A DNA stretch of 64,000 nucleotides from Bacteroides sp. (lineage in GTDB: Bacteria; Bacteroidota; Bacteroidia; Bacteroidales; Bacteroidaceae). The position numbers and the translations under genes are program-made. Positions within the stretch are counted from its first letter, which is position 1. Every line of letters starts with the position of its first letter. The stretch spans positions 1 to 64,000 of the forward strand of contig NZ_JASLER010000069.1 of NCBI RefSeq assembly GCF_030151085.1. The letters are read 5' to 3'. Positions 38,667-47,378 of this stretch are shown one piece after another. The notes below the pieces were generated by a model. The model searched no databases. It was not told the DNA's origin and saw nothing but the letters and a program-made list of their open reading frames with translations.

Positions 38667-41063
38667 ATGAACAATAAAACAAAGACCCCATTCGCAGGTA
38701 TCAAGCCAATTTCGATGCAAGGAAGAATAGAAATACTCTTGCTAATTCTCAGTATCTGCCTGCCCATCTCTGCCCAACAACTCACCCAAAACATCAGAGG
38801 TATCGTAACAGACCAAGCATCGGGTGCTCCCGTAGCCTACGCCACCATCCAACTAGAAGATGCACCGGACAAGGGAGCCGTTACAGATAGTCTGGGAAAC
38901 TTCCTACTGACCGGCATCCCCGTAGGGCGGCACAATGTGAAAGCCACCTACATAGGCTACACCCCGAGTATCATCCGTGAGATACTGGTATCTTCTGCCA
39001 AAGAAGTATTTCTGAATATCGCGATGAGCGAAAATGCGCAGATATTGAAAGAAGTCGTCGTGCGTCCGCAAGTCAATAAGGAGCAACCGATGAACAGTAT
39101 GGCTCTGTCCGGCGCACGCATGTTCAGCGTAGAAGAGGCGTCACGCTATGCCGGAGGGTTGGACGACCCTGCCCGACTGGCAAGTTCCTTTGCCGGAATC
39201 GCCTCAGGCGTATCGCAGAACGGCATCTCCATACATGGCAATGCCCCACATCTACTGCAATGGCGACTAGAAGACGTAGAGATTCCCAATCCCAACCATT
39301 TTGCAGACATTGCCACCTTGGGCGGCGGAATACTATCTTCGCTAAGCAACCATGTGCTAGGCAATTCGGACTTCTTTACCGGCGCCTTCCCCGCAGAATA
39401 CAGCAATGCCGTATCGGGCGTGTTCGACATGAAGTTGCGCAACGGAAATAGCCGGAAGATGGAGAATACCTTCCAGGTAGGAATCCTGGGAATCGACGTA
39501 GCATCGGAAGGGCCACTCAGCAAGAAGCACAACTCCTCGTATATCGTCAACTACCGCTACTCCGCCACAGGGCTGTTGACCAACACCGGCATTGTGGACT
39601 TGGGCGGTACCTTCGACTATCAAGACCTCAACTTCAAACTGAACTTCCCAACGCGTAAAGCAGGAACTTTCACCATCTGGGGCACTAGCCTGATAGACAA
39701 GTACAGCAGCGACTGGGAAGAGAAATCTCCCGAAGACTGGGAATACCAAAACGACCACTCGCAATCGGACATGAAGCAATATATGGCGGCAGGAGGGCTC
39801 AGCCACCGCTACTTCTTCAACGACCGGGCTTTCTTGAAGACCACACTGGCAGTGACTTACTTCAAGAGCACGGCGGACATGAAGATATACGACACTGATT
39901 TCACTTCCACGCCCTACTTGGACATGTACCGTGAAAATACAAACTTGGTATTTACCACTGCCTACAACCACAAGTTCAGTTCGCGGTTTACCAATAAGAC
40001 GGGCTTCACCTACACACAGATGTACTACGACATGAAAATGAGCCTTGTACCTTATATTGCCCAACCCATGAACCTTATCTCCATGGGAGATGGCAACACA
40101 GGACTCTTTTCCGCCTATACCAGCAATTTCATCGACATCAGCAACCGCCTGAGCCTCAGCTTAGGACTCAGTACCCAGAACCTGACACTGAACAACCAGT
40201 GGACTTCGGAACCCCGTGCCGGACTGAGATGGCAAACCAACGAACGCCTTTCCCTTTCCGCCGCCTACGGTCTACACAGCCGCATGGAGAAGATGGACGT
40301 ATACTACACTCGCACCGCACAGACGGGAGACCAACTGGTAAATCGTAACCTAGACTTCAGCAAAGCCCACCACTTCATGCTCACCTTCGACTACCGGCTA
40401 TCCAACGACTTGAAACTCGTGATAGAGCCTTACTATCAACAACTCTTCGACATCCCCGTACGCCCCGGCGACTCCTATTCCGTGCTCAACCGGACGGACT
40501 TCTACATCGAAGACGCCTTAGTAAACCGGGGACGGGGACGCAACATCGGCATCGACCTTACATTGGAGAAGTATCTCAGCCACGGCTACTACTATCTGTT
40601 CACCGGCTCTCTCTTCAACTCCCGTTACTGCGGCGGCGACGGCGTGTGGCACGATAGCCGTTTCAACCGCCATTACATCCTCAACCTGCTGGGCGGCAAG
40701 GAATGGATGTTGGGACAAAGCAAGCAGAACATCCTCAGCATCAACGCCAAAATCACCCTGCAAGGAGGCGACCGTTATGCCCCGATAGACTTGGAAGCCA
40801 CAATGGCACATCCCGACAAAGAAGTGCAATACGACGAAACTCGTGCCTACAGCCTGCAATACTCGCCTATGCTACTGACAAACCTCTCCGTCAGTTACAA
40901 GATAAACAAGAAACGGTGCACGCACGAGTTTGCCGTGAAGTTGGTGAACCTGACGGGTTGCCAAGAACACTACGGTCACGAAATGAACTTAAAAACCGGA
41001 AAGATAGACGAAGTAAAGCAGATGACTGCCCTACCGAATATCTACTATAAAATAGAGTTTTAA
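38667..41063 (+). CDS. TonB-dependent outer-membrane receptor without a SusD partner
   Basis: 798 residues from the first ATG. A start at M17 (38715) gives a cleaner signal peptide (MQGRIEILLLILSICLPISAQ). Domains are a CarboxypepD_reg-like domain (RGIVTDQASGAPVAYATIQL, about 44-125), a plug (about 150-265; SIHGNAPHLLQWRLEDVEIPNP, AEYSNAVSGVFDMKLR) and a beta-barrel ending KIEF. It lacks the SusC box and has no susD neighbour, so it is more like peptide, metal or cofactor receptors of Bacteroidetes. It is followed by two LytS-type kinases and a LytTR regulator on the same strand after a 339-bp repeat-filled gap. It looks richer in G+C than the genes at 44340-47283. Confidence 0.9.
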   Translation: MNNKTKTPFAGIKPISMQGRIEILLLILSICLPISAQQLTQNIRGIVTDQASGAPVAYATIQLEDAPDKGAVTDSLGNFLLTGIPVGRHNVKATYIGYTPSIIREILVSSAKEVFLNIAMSENAQILKEVVVRPQVNKEQPMNSMALSGARMFSVEEASRYAGGLDDPARLASSFAGIASGVSQNGISIHGNAPHLLQWRLEDVEIPNPNHFADIATLGGGILSSLSNHVLGNSDFFTGAFPAEYSNAVSGVFDMKLRNGNSRKMENTFQVGILGIDVASEGPLSKKHNSSYIVNYRYSATGLLTNTGIVDLGGTFDYQDLNFKLNFPTRKAGTFTIWGTSLIDKYSSDWEEKSPEDWEYQNDHSQSDMKQYMAAGGLSHRYFFNDRAFLKTTLAVTYFKSTADMKIYDTDFTSTPYLDMYRENTNLVFTTAYNHKFSSRFTNKTGFTYTQMYYDMKMSLVPYIAQPMNLISMGDGNTGLFSAYTSNFIDISNRLSLSLGLSTQNLTLNNQWTSEPRAGLRWQTNERLSLSAAYGLHSRMEKMDVYYTRTAQTGDQLVNRNLDFSKAHHFMLTFDYRLSNDLKLVIEPYYQQLFDIPVRPGDSYSVLNRTDFYIEDALVNRGRGRNIGIDLTLEKYLSHGYYYLFTGSLFNSRYCGGDGVWHDSRFNRHYILNLLGGKEWMLGQSKQNILSINAKITLQGGDRYAPIDLEATMAHPDKEVQYDETRAYSLQYSPMLLTNLSVSYKINKKRCTHEFAVKLVNLTGCQEHYGHEMNLKTGKIDEVKQMTALPNIYYKIEF

Positions 41064-41152
41064 ATGATTATTGTTGTACTTTTGGCTTCGGATTAAGACA
41101 TCTGACGGATGCGGATAAGAGAAAGACAAAGAGTGAGCGCCTCAAACATTAC

Positions 41153-41389
41153 GACTGAGTCTGCCTCCCTATAGGACTGAGCCCCTCACACTTTAGGACT
41201 GAATGGTAAAAAGATCCGGGTCTTTTATCTAAAAACATCCCCATCTTTTACTCCAAAACATCCGGATCTTTTGGGGTAAAACATCCGGGTCTTTTTGAAA
41301 ATTACATCCGGATGTTCAGCCCTCTCACTCCTAAGGTGTGAGGAGCTCAATCCTAAGGTGTAAGCAGCTAAGTCCCTATGAGTAATCCC
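41153..41389. repeat. Composite intergenic repeat with 22- and 23-nt periods and inverted arms
   Basis: The left arm has two 22-nt units (41153-41174 and 41175-41196, each starting GACTGAG). The centre has four 23-nt units starting ATCC at 41214, 41237, 41260 and 41283 plus a partial unit at 41306. The right arm has 22-nt units at 41324, 41346 and 41368. The right units are close reverse complements of the left ones (41331-41352 mirrors 41175-41196). It fills most of the 41064-41402 gap; no gene is seen there. There are no spacers, so it is not a CRISPR array. Confidence 0.85.
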
Positions 41390-41402
41390 TTGAAAACATA
41401 GA

Positions 41403-42461
41403 TTGAACATGAATCGTACCAATGATATAAATAATTCGTCCCTGCTGCACAAGCTCCTGATAGCTCCGGAGTACAGAGTATACAGGCATCTGTTACTTTT
41501 ATCCGTCATAGCCATCATATCGCTGAACCAAGCCTTTATGACCTTCCTCGACGGACTGGACATCCTGGGTAACAGAATCTATCTGCAAGCCGGACTGATA
41601 TTTGCCAGCTACATCCTAGTAGGCTATTTCAACTTCTTCGTCATGCTGCCACGCTATTTGCTGAAAAGGCAGTATACACGATACATTGTTCTGCTGGCAG
41701 TATCCATCTTCTTGCTGGTCATCTTCCAGACTGGAGAGGAGTATTGTGTATTAACGCATTTACAAATCGTCAATAACTCATACAATTTTCCCAATATCTA
41801 CATCAGCATGCTCTCAGCCTTCGCCTTGATACTGCTCTCACTTTCCGGTCCCGCCATGACCATACTTTTGAAATACTGGCTAACGGAGAATGAGAAGATG
41901 GGCGAATTGGAAAAGCGGCACATACAGTCGGAAGTAGAGCAACTGAAAGAACAAGTAAGTCCGCACCTCCTCTTCGGCACGCTGAACCATGCGGGCGTAC
42001 TGGCGATACAACACCCTTCGGAAGCCTCCGCCATGCTGCTACGCCTTAGCCAACTGCTGCGCTACCAACTGTATGACTGCAACCGGGAGCAGGTGTTGCT
42101 AAGCGCCGAGATAAAGTTTCTGAACAGCTATTTGATGTTGGAGCAAAGTCGCTCGGATACTTTCAGTTTCACCATTCATCAAGACAAAGAGACGGCTTAT
42201 ACGCTGGTTGCCCCCTTACTGTTTATCTCCTTTGTGCAGGCGGCAGTCCGCAAGATATATGAACAGAACAGCCGTACTGCCTTGGAACTGGACTTCAGTA
42301 CCTCCACCGGTAGTGTCACTTTCAGTTTCAGCAGCACTCCGGCGCCCTTATTCATTGACATCAATTATTCCAAAATCAATCAACGGCTCAACCTGCTTTA
42401 TCCGGGACGTCACTCCCTACGCATCTCCGACTGCCGCATCATCTTAAATATGGAATTATGA
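41403..42461 (+). CDS. LytS-type membrane histidine kinase paralogue, probably a pseudokinase
   Basis: 352 residues with four membrane helices in the N-terminal 160 residues and a HisKA_7TM/His_kinase-type segment. H188 is kept in SPHLLF, but the usual FN.LN reads FGTLNH. The ATP-binding N box (PFVENAVKH in the next gene) is replaced by SFVQAAVRK, losing the Mg-binding Asn, and the G box (GGLGLKNI) is absent: the C-terminus is about 10 residues shorter in that region. It overlaps the next gene by 4 bp (ATGA), so the two are translationally coupled. I infer a non-catalytic partner or signalling subunit. Confidence 0.85.
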   Translation: MNMNRTNDINNSSLLHKLLIAPEYRVYRHLLLLSVIAIISLNQAFMTFLDGLDILGNRIYLQAGLIFASYILVGYFNFFVMLPRYLLKRQYTRYIVLLAVSIFLLVIFQTGEEYCVLTHLQIVNNSYNFPNIYISMLSAFALILLSLSGPAMTILLKYWLTENEKMGELEKRHIQSEVEQLKEQVSPHLLFGTLNHAGVLAIQHPSEASAMLLRLSQLLRYQLYDCNREQVLLSAEIKFLNSYLMLEQSRSDTFSFTIHQDKETAYTLVAPLLFISFVQAAVRKIYEQNSRTALELDFSTSTGSVTFSFSSTPAPLFIDINYSKINQRLNLLYPGRHSLRISDCRIILNMEL

Positions 42462-43543
42462 AACTAGCCCAAATCCATACCGACGGGAATACCGTGCCCG
42501 ACCTCTTCATCAGTCCACGGTTTAGAGTCCTCAGGCACATCCTGCTACAACTCATGCTGATGATACTTAGCATCAACATCGCTCTGAACGGGGAAGGTCA
42601 ACTATACCCAAATCCGCAGCCGGAAGATCTCATCTCCTGGATCAGTCACTTCCTGCTTATCAACAGCACCATCTACTTCAACCTCTATCTGCTGGCTCCA
42701 CGCTATCTGGAGAAAGGAAAGTACAAAAAGTATTTCACAGGCATCGCACTGACCACCGTATTTATCCTGACGGGAGTATTTCTGCTGAAAGGTCTCATAT
42801 TCAAAAGTTCCGCAGTCGAGGAATTAGTACGCCCGGCTCTCATACTTCTGAATCTCTGTTCGTCCACCCTTGCCATTATTCTGATGCTTGCCGGGACATC
42901 CACCTTCTTGCTGCTGCGTCACTGGATAGGCTACAACCAGCGCATCAGCGAACTGGAATCCACCACCCTGCAATCGGAACTCAAGCAACTGAAACGTCAA
43001 ATCAACCCGCACTTCCTGTTCAATATGCTGAACAATGCCAGCATGTTACTCAAGAAAAATCCCGAAGAAGCCTCACAACTTCTCTTCAAACTGGAAGACA
43101 TGTTGCGCTACCAAATCAACGACAGTTCGCAAGACCGGGTATCGCTAAGTTCGGATATTCATTTTTTAAACGACTTCCTCAATCTGGAGAAAATCCGCCG
43201 TGACAAGTTTGAGTGTAGCATTGCCAAAGAAGGTTGTATAGAACATGTTTCACTTCCTCCACTTCTCTTCATCCCATTCGTAGAGAATGCCGTGAAGCAC
43301 AACTCCGACAGCGAACATGGCTCGTATGTACATCTTTCTTTCAAGGTGTGGGGAAACGAACTGTTCTTCGAGTGCGTCAACTCCAACCCCCAACAGTCTA
43401 CAGACAACCGCAAGCAGCAAGTCGGTGGCTTGGGACTGAAGAACATCACCCGTCGACTCGAACTGCTCTATCCAGACAGACATACCCTGGAAACGGAAAA
43501 GAATGAAAACTGTTATAAAGTCAAATTACACCTTATATTATGA
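42458..43543 (+). CDS. LytS-type sensor histidine kinase
   Basis: 361 residues. Four membrane helices lie at about 25-160, then a coiled linker and the His_kinase domain with phospho-acceptor H185 in INPHFLFNMLNNAS, N box PFVENAVKHN and G box GGLGLKNITRRLELLYP. It is complete and should be catalytic. The neighbours overlap by 4 bp on both sides, forming a three-gene signalling operon with the degenerate paralogue and the LytTR regulator. Confidence 0.93.
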   Translation: MKLAQIHTDGNTVPDLFISPRFRVLRHILLQLMLMILSINIALNGEGQLYPNPQPEDLISWISHFLLINSTIYFNLYLLAPRYLEKGKYKKYFTGIALTTVFILTGVFLLKGLIFKSSAVEELVRPALILLNLCSSTLAIILMLAGTSTFLLLRHWIGYNQRISELESTTLQSELKQLKRQINPHFLFNMLNNASMLLKKNPEEASQLLFKLEDMLRYQINDSSQDRVSLSSDIHFLNDFLNLEKIRRDKFECSIAKEGCIEHVSLPPLLFIPFVENAVKHNSDSEHGSYVHLSFKVWGNELFFECVNSNPQQSTDNRKQQVGGLGLKNITRRLELLYPDRHTLETEKNENCYKVKLHLIL

Positions 43544-44256
43544 ATTGTATTATCGTAGACGACGAACCGCTGGCACGTGAAGCCATCGAGTTCCTGGTAA
43601 AAGAGATCTCTTACCTCAACCTCACAGGCACCTTCAACAACGCCGCAGCAGCCGCCCGCTTCATGGAAACGGAAACGGTCGATTTAATATTTCTGGATAT
43701 ACAGATGCCCGGCATTACAGGGATAGAGCTTGCCAAAACCATCTCCCGACGTACGCTTATCATCTTCACCACCGCCTATTCAGAGTATGCGCTGGATAGC
43801 TACGAAGTGGATGCCATTGACTACCTCATCAAACCCGTATCCCCGGAACGTTTCTGCAAAGCAACGGACAAAGCACTTTCTTATCACTCCCTGCTGCTAC
43901 AAGAAGAGAAAGAAAACATCGAGCCTGCCGCTGATGAATACTTCTTCGTGAAATCAGAGCGGAAATACTTTAAAGTCAACTTTGAGGATATACTCTTTGT
44001 GGAGGGTTTGAAGGATTACGTCATCCTACAATTGGAAGAACAACGCATCATCACCCGCATGAACCTGAAAGCGATGTACGAGTTATTACCCAAAAGCATT
44101 TTCCTGCGCGTAAATAAATCATATATCGTAAACACCACTCGCATCGAGGCATTCGATAATAATGATATTTTCATTAGGACACATGAGATAGCCATCGGCA
44201 ACGGTTACCGTGACAGTTTCTTTGAAGAATTTGTCACGCGTAAACGAAAAGTGTAG
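43540..44256 (+). CDS. LytTR family response regulator
   Basis: 238 residues. The receiver domain has acidic pocket D7/D8, phospho-acceptor D53 in LIFLDIQMPG, and K98 in DYLIKP. A LytTR DNA-binding domain follows from about residue 135 (FFVKSERKYFKVNFEDILFVEGLKDYV..., FLRVNKSYIVN). It overlaps the kinase gene by 4 bp. The most likely target by position is the TonB receptor gene upstream or its own operon. Confidence 0.95.
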   Translation: MNCIIVDDEPLAREAIEFLVKEISYLNLTGTFNNAAAAARFMETETVDLIFLDIQMPGITGIELAKTISRRTLIIFTTAYSEYALDSYEVDAIDYLIKPVSPERFCKATDKALSYHSLLLQEEKENIEPAADEYFFVKSERKYFKVNFEDILFVEGLKDYVILQLEEQRIITRMNLKAMYELLPKSIFLRVNKSYIVNTTRIEAFDNNDIFIRTHEIAIGNGYRDSFFEEFVTRKRKV

Positions 44257-44305
44257 TTTCCTCTGCTTTTCCAAGACAACAGATATAAGATTAAAGTATT
44301 TTATG

Positions 44306-44334
44306 TACATTTGCCAGTGTTTGAGAAAACACTA
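44306..44334 (+). promoter_or_regulatory. Promoter and 5' stem-loop of the TPR regulator gene
   Basis: TACATTTG (44306-44313) matches the -7 consensus; no -33 TTG is seen. The predicted start is near 44320. A perfect hairpin AGTGTTT/AAACACT at 44317-44334 would form at the very 5' end of the mRNA, directly before the ATG at 44340, and could protect the end or affect initiation. Confidence 0.5.
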
Positions 44335-44339
44335 TATTC

Positions 44340-46088
44340 ATGAAAGCAGCATTTCAAATATCACTGTATGTCATTTTTCTATCAATTTGCGTATGCTCTT
44401 GCCAGCACAAACCCTATCCACGGAGCATGCAAATTGCCGATTCAATCGTCGATACAGCACCCGACAGTGCAGTAGCACTATTAGCACAACTAAAAGACAG
44501 CATTCTTTCAGAACCTAAATCTACCTGTATGTATTACAAATTGCTTTCCATCAAAGCAAAAGATAAAGCATACATTCCGCATACATCAGATAGTCTTATC
44601 TTGCAAGTAATTCATTACTATGAGCAAAGAGAAGATCACAAGCATCTGCCGGAAGCCTATTATTATGCCGGACGTACCTACAGAGATTTAGGAGATGCAC
44701 CCCAAGCTCTGGATTACTTTCAGAAGGCGGTCGATAAAATAGGAAAAGGAAATGATTATAAACTTTACAGCAGAATGTATAGTCAGATGGGTACTTTGTA
44801 TATGTATCAAGATATGTACGAAGAAGCATTGAAAGCATCTAAAAAAGCGAACTATTATGATATTCTAGCAAGAGATAGTACTGCAATCATATTCAATTTA
44901 CGGAATATCGGACTTTCATTTACTGGTATTAATAATGCAGATAGCGCTCTATTCTATTACAGCAAAGCCCATGAACAAGCTAAATTAATAGGTAACCAAG
45001 ACTTGATGGACATGCTAAAAATAGACTTAGCGAGTCTTTACAAACAATTAAAAAGATACGACTCTGCCAAAATAGAATTGCAGCAGCTATTCAACCCTGG
45101 TAAGAAGATACGTCAAAGTACTATTTACACTATTTATGCAGATTTATTATACCAAATGCAGAATTTAGACTCAGCATCCTATTATTATAATCAACTTCTA
45201 GAAATTGGCACTGTCTATGCCAAAAAAGTTGCTCACTGGAAACTTGCAAAAATCAGTCAAAGTCACAATAATAATAGGATGCTAATGGAACATATACAAA
45301 AATACATGGATTATACCGATTCTATCCAAAAGAAAACAGATACAGAGACCATTTACAAAATGCAATCGCTATATAATTATCAGTTACGTGAAAAGGAAAA
45401 TAGTAAACTTAGGATTCATAATGCTCAACAGCAATTATATATTACCTACACCATATTCGGCGTAATTATTGTAATTGCATTCATAACAATCTACATACAA
45501 TACAGCTCACGCAAAAAACATCAATTGAATGAACAACTAAACAAACTAAAGAAAATTCAGGAGGAACAATATCTCAAAAGTACAAAGTTCATTGAAGCCA
45601 ATAAAATACAAATGCAAAAACTAGAAGATAAGTTGCAAAACAGTACAATTGAAAATAGTACTTTACTAGCCTTACTTCAAATTCAAAAAGAGCAAATCAT
45701 GCAAATGAATTGCAAAATTGAAACCGACCGTAAAGAACAAGAAATAGCAGAAATAGCATTTAAACAATCCAGTATTTATAACCGTTTCCATAAAGCAATC
45801 AATGATGCTAAAATCAAACTTACAAGTGAAGACTGGAATGCTTTACAAAGCCAGATTGACAATTGCTACAAAGATTTCACCACTCGTTTAAGGGCACTAT
45901 ACCCTATTAGTGAAATAGAACTTCAAATCTGCCTATTACTAAAAGCCAACATAACGACCACCGGAATAGCACAATTAACAGGTCGCTCTAAATCTGCTAT
46001 CGTATCTGCCCGTAAGAAACTATATGAGAAAATACATAATCAATCAGGGAAAGCAGAAGAATGGGATGCCTTCATCGCTACTTTCTAA
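44340..46088 (+). CDS. Membrane-anchored TPR protein with C-terminal HTH, putative regulator
   Basis: 582 residues. A lipoprotein-like signal ends VCSC (C21). TPR repeats fill about 60-340 (AYYYAGRTYRDLGDAPQALDYFQKAV and similar). A membrane helix lies near 370-392, followed by a long coiled coil (about 395-480). The C-terminal ~70 residues form a LuxR/sigma-like HTH (EIELQICLLLKANITTTGIAQLTGRSKSAIVSARKKLYEKI). The layout places the TPR outside and the HTH in the cytoplasm, a one-component membrane regulator type common in Bacteroides. It precedes a DUF3244 gene. Base composition is AT-richer than the signalling genes upstream. Confidence 0.82.
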   Translation: MKAAFQISLYVIFLSICVCSCQHKPYPRSMQIADSIVDTAPDSAVALLAQLKDSILSEPKSTCMYYKLLSIKAKDKAYIPHTSDSLILQVIHYYEQREDHKHLPEAYYYAGRTYRDLGDAPQALDYFQKAVDKIGKGNDYKLYSRMYSQMGTLYMYQDMYEEALKASKKANYYDILARDSTAIIFNLRNIGLSFTGINNADSALFYYSKAHEQAKLIGNQDLMDMLKIDLASLYKQLKRYDSAKIELQQLFNPGKKIRQSTIYTIYADLLYQMQNLDSASYYYNQLLEIGTVYAKKVAHWKLAKISQSHNNNRMLMEHIQKYMDYTDSIQKKTDTETIYKMQSLYNYQLREKENSKLRIHNAQQQLYITYTIFGVIIVIAFITIYIQYSSRKKHQLNEQLNKLKKIQEEQYLKSTKFIEANKIQMQKLEDKLQNSTIENSTLLALLQIQKEQIMQMNCKIETDRKEQEIAEIAFKQSSIYNRFHKAINDAKIKLTSEDWNALQSQIDNCYKDFTTRLRALYPISEIELQICLLLKANITTTGIAQLTGRSKSAIVSARKKLYEKIHNQSGKAEEWDAFIATF

Positions 46089-46163
46089 TTTGTAGAATCA
46101 TATATTTCTTGTTGTAAATACTATTATAAGATTAAAAACCGCACAAAAACCGCACACGTTTGA

Positions 46164-46195
46164 TTGCTGAAATAACAAAATCTAAGCTAATTTTG
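46164..46195 (+). promoter_or_regulatory. Promoter of the DUF3244 gene
   Basis: TAATTTTG (46188-46195) is a -7 match with TTG (46164-46166) 21 bp upstream. An in-frame ATG at 46195 overlaps the -7 box and cannot be the start; the ATG at 46222 is used instead. Confidence 0.6.
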
Positions 46196-46221
46196 TGACT
46201 GTAACTTTAAAAAATAAAGCC

Positions 46222-46575
46222 ATGAAACATTTCATTTTTGCATGTGTCGTTTTCTTATTTGCTTTTCAGCCTTTAGCACAAGCTATAGACATCAAATTTC
46301 TTCCGGAAGAAGCAACCGAAGACCTGCGTTCTATTTCTATAGAACCTACTGCTACTCTTGATGGAAGCGTCATTAGCATTTCTGCCCCTGTTACATTACG
46401 TAATGTAAGTGTCGTTGTGAAAGACATGACTGGTAATGCGATTTATTCCGAGACAACCGTCATTTCTGCCAAACAGTATCATTCATTTGTACTGGATAAC
46501 GTAGAAGATGGAGACTATATACTTGAAGTAACCTTTGGAGACAAATACTTCTATGGGTATTTCACACTACAGTAA
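46222..46575 (+). CDS. Small exported DUF3244-type protein
   Basis: 117 residues from the ATG at 46222, which gives a classical signal peptide (MKHFIFACVVFLFAFQPLAQA). The mature part of about 95 residues is a single immunoglobulin-like beta sandwich (ISIEPTATLDGSVISISAP, VVVKDMTGNAIYSETTV, GDYILEVTFGDKYFYGYF). The family is small and periplasmic or surface located, with no known activity. It follows the TPR/HTH regulator, and in Bacteroides I expect this pairing to be recurrent. Confidence 0.75.
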   Translation: MKHFIFACVVFLFAFQPLAQAIDIKFLPEEATEDLRSISIEPTATLDGSVISISAPVTLRNVSVVVKDMTGNAIYSETTVISAKQYHSFVLDNVEDGDYILEVTFGDKYFYGYFTLQ

Positions 46576-46698
46576 TACGATTACCTAAATCATCCTTCTA
46601 TAAAGGAGGTATAATAGCAAGTACATCAAGCTGTATACTACCATTATGCTTCCTTTCCAAAAATCTACATAGATATTTTATATCTGCTATGATTATAA

Positions 46699-46775
46699 AG
46701 AAGCATTCTTGACCATTAGTCATGCTTCTCCCATATTGTAAACCGTATAAAATCATATACGGTATTTCTCTTTAT
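46699..46775 (+). terminator. Two stem-loops, the second a likely intrinsic terminator
   Basis: AGAAGCAT (46699-46706) pairs with ATGCTTCT (46722-46729). ACCGTAT (46742-46748) pairs with ATACGGT (46757-46763) and is followed by a T-rich tract. They lie in the 267-bp gap after the DUF3244 gene. Nothing else is recognised in 46576-46842. Confidence 0.55.
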
Positions 46776-46842
46776 TTTCTCTGCAAAGCATCTTACCCTC
46801 AACAAGTATTAAAGTAGAATTAACCTAACTTACAATAGCAAA

Positions 46843-47283
46843 ATGAATAATATTTTCTATAAACTTCGTACAATCGTTGATAAGATTCCCAAAATCATTC
46901 TTATAACGTTCTTATTAGGTGTAATAGTACTCATACCTTTTCCTGAAACCATAACAGGAGAAGTTACATTAGCTAATTTTGAAAATCAAGACGCATGCGT
47001 TATCGGAGAACTACCATACCAATATATCACCAAACTGAAAGAAGGAACTTGTGTTAAGATAGAACTCGATGGGTTCAGCGTAAAAGAAGAGGGAAAACAC
47101 ATCGGATACATCACTCATATAAATAGAGAAACTAAAGAAACTTCAGAAGGAACATTTTTCACATATACCATCTTATTAATCAACAATCCTTTTATGTTTA
47201 AAGGGATGAAAGGAAGAGCATCAATCTTTCTATGCCAAAAGAATCTCTTAACAAGGGCTGTTGAGTTACTCTATATCCCGTAA
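46843..47283 (+). CDS. Small membrane-anchored protein, weak resemblance to the C-terminal barrel of HlyD-type proteins
   Basis: 146 residues. A positively charged N-terminus and one membrane helix (about 17-33, ILITFLLGVIVLIPF) precede a beta-rich domain (GEVTLANF, GTCVKIELDGF, GYITHINRET, KGMKGRASIFL). The pattern of a lone anchor and a late LKEGTCVKI / MKGRASI segment recalls the barrel of membrane fusion proteins, but the coiled-coil hairpin and lipoyl parts are missing. It may be a truncated secretion accessory protein or an unrelated protein. No partner ABC transporter is nearby. AT-rich like its left neighbours. Confidence 0.6.
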   Translation: MNNIFYKLRTIVDKIPKIILITFLLGVIVLIPFPETITGEVTLANFENQDACVIGELPYQYITKLKEGTCVKIELDGFSVKEEGKHIGYITHINRETKETSEGTFFTYTILLINNPFMFKGMKGRASIFLCQKNLLTRAVELLYIP

Positions 47284-47378
47284 TCTGTATCCATTAATAT
47301 AAATAAAATTATATCTGTTTCCGCTTTCTTATTTTGCTTTACTTTGCAACATCTTAATTTTCAAACAGATTTAACGAT

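Noticed and set aside
39357..40064. 235-codon open frame antisense to the TonB receptor gene
   Set aside because: It is a frame shadow of a G+C-richer coding region; composition is valine/histidine biased and no family is recognised.
41214..41316. Possible CRISPR-like array (regular 23-nt units)
   Set aside because: Units are directly contiguous without unique spacers, no cas genes are near, and the flanks form inverted arms.
41225..41563. 112-codon minus-strand frame over the intergenic repeat and kinase start
   Set aside because: Most of it translates the 23-nt repeat and the rest is antisense to the kinase gene.
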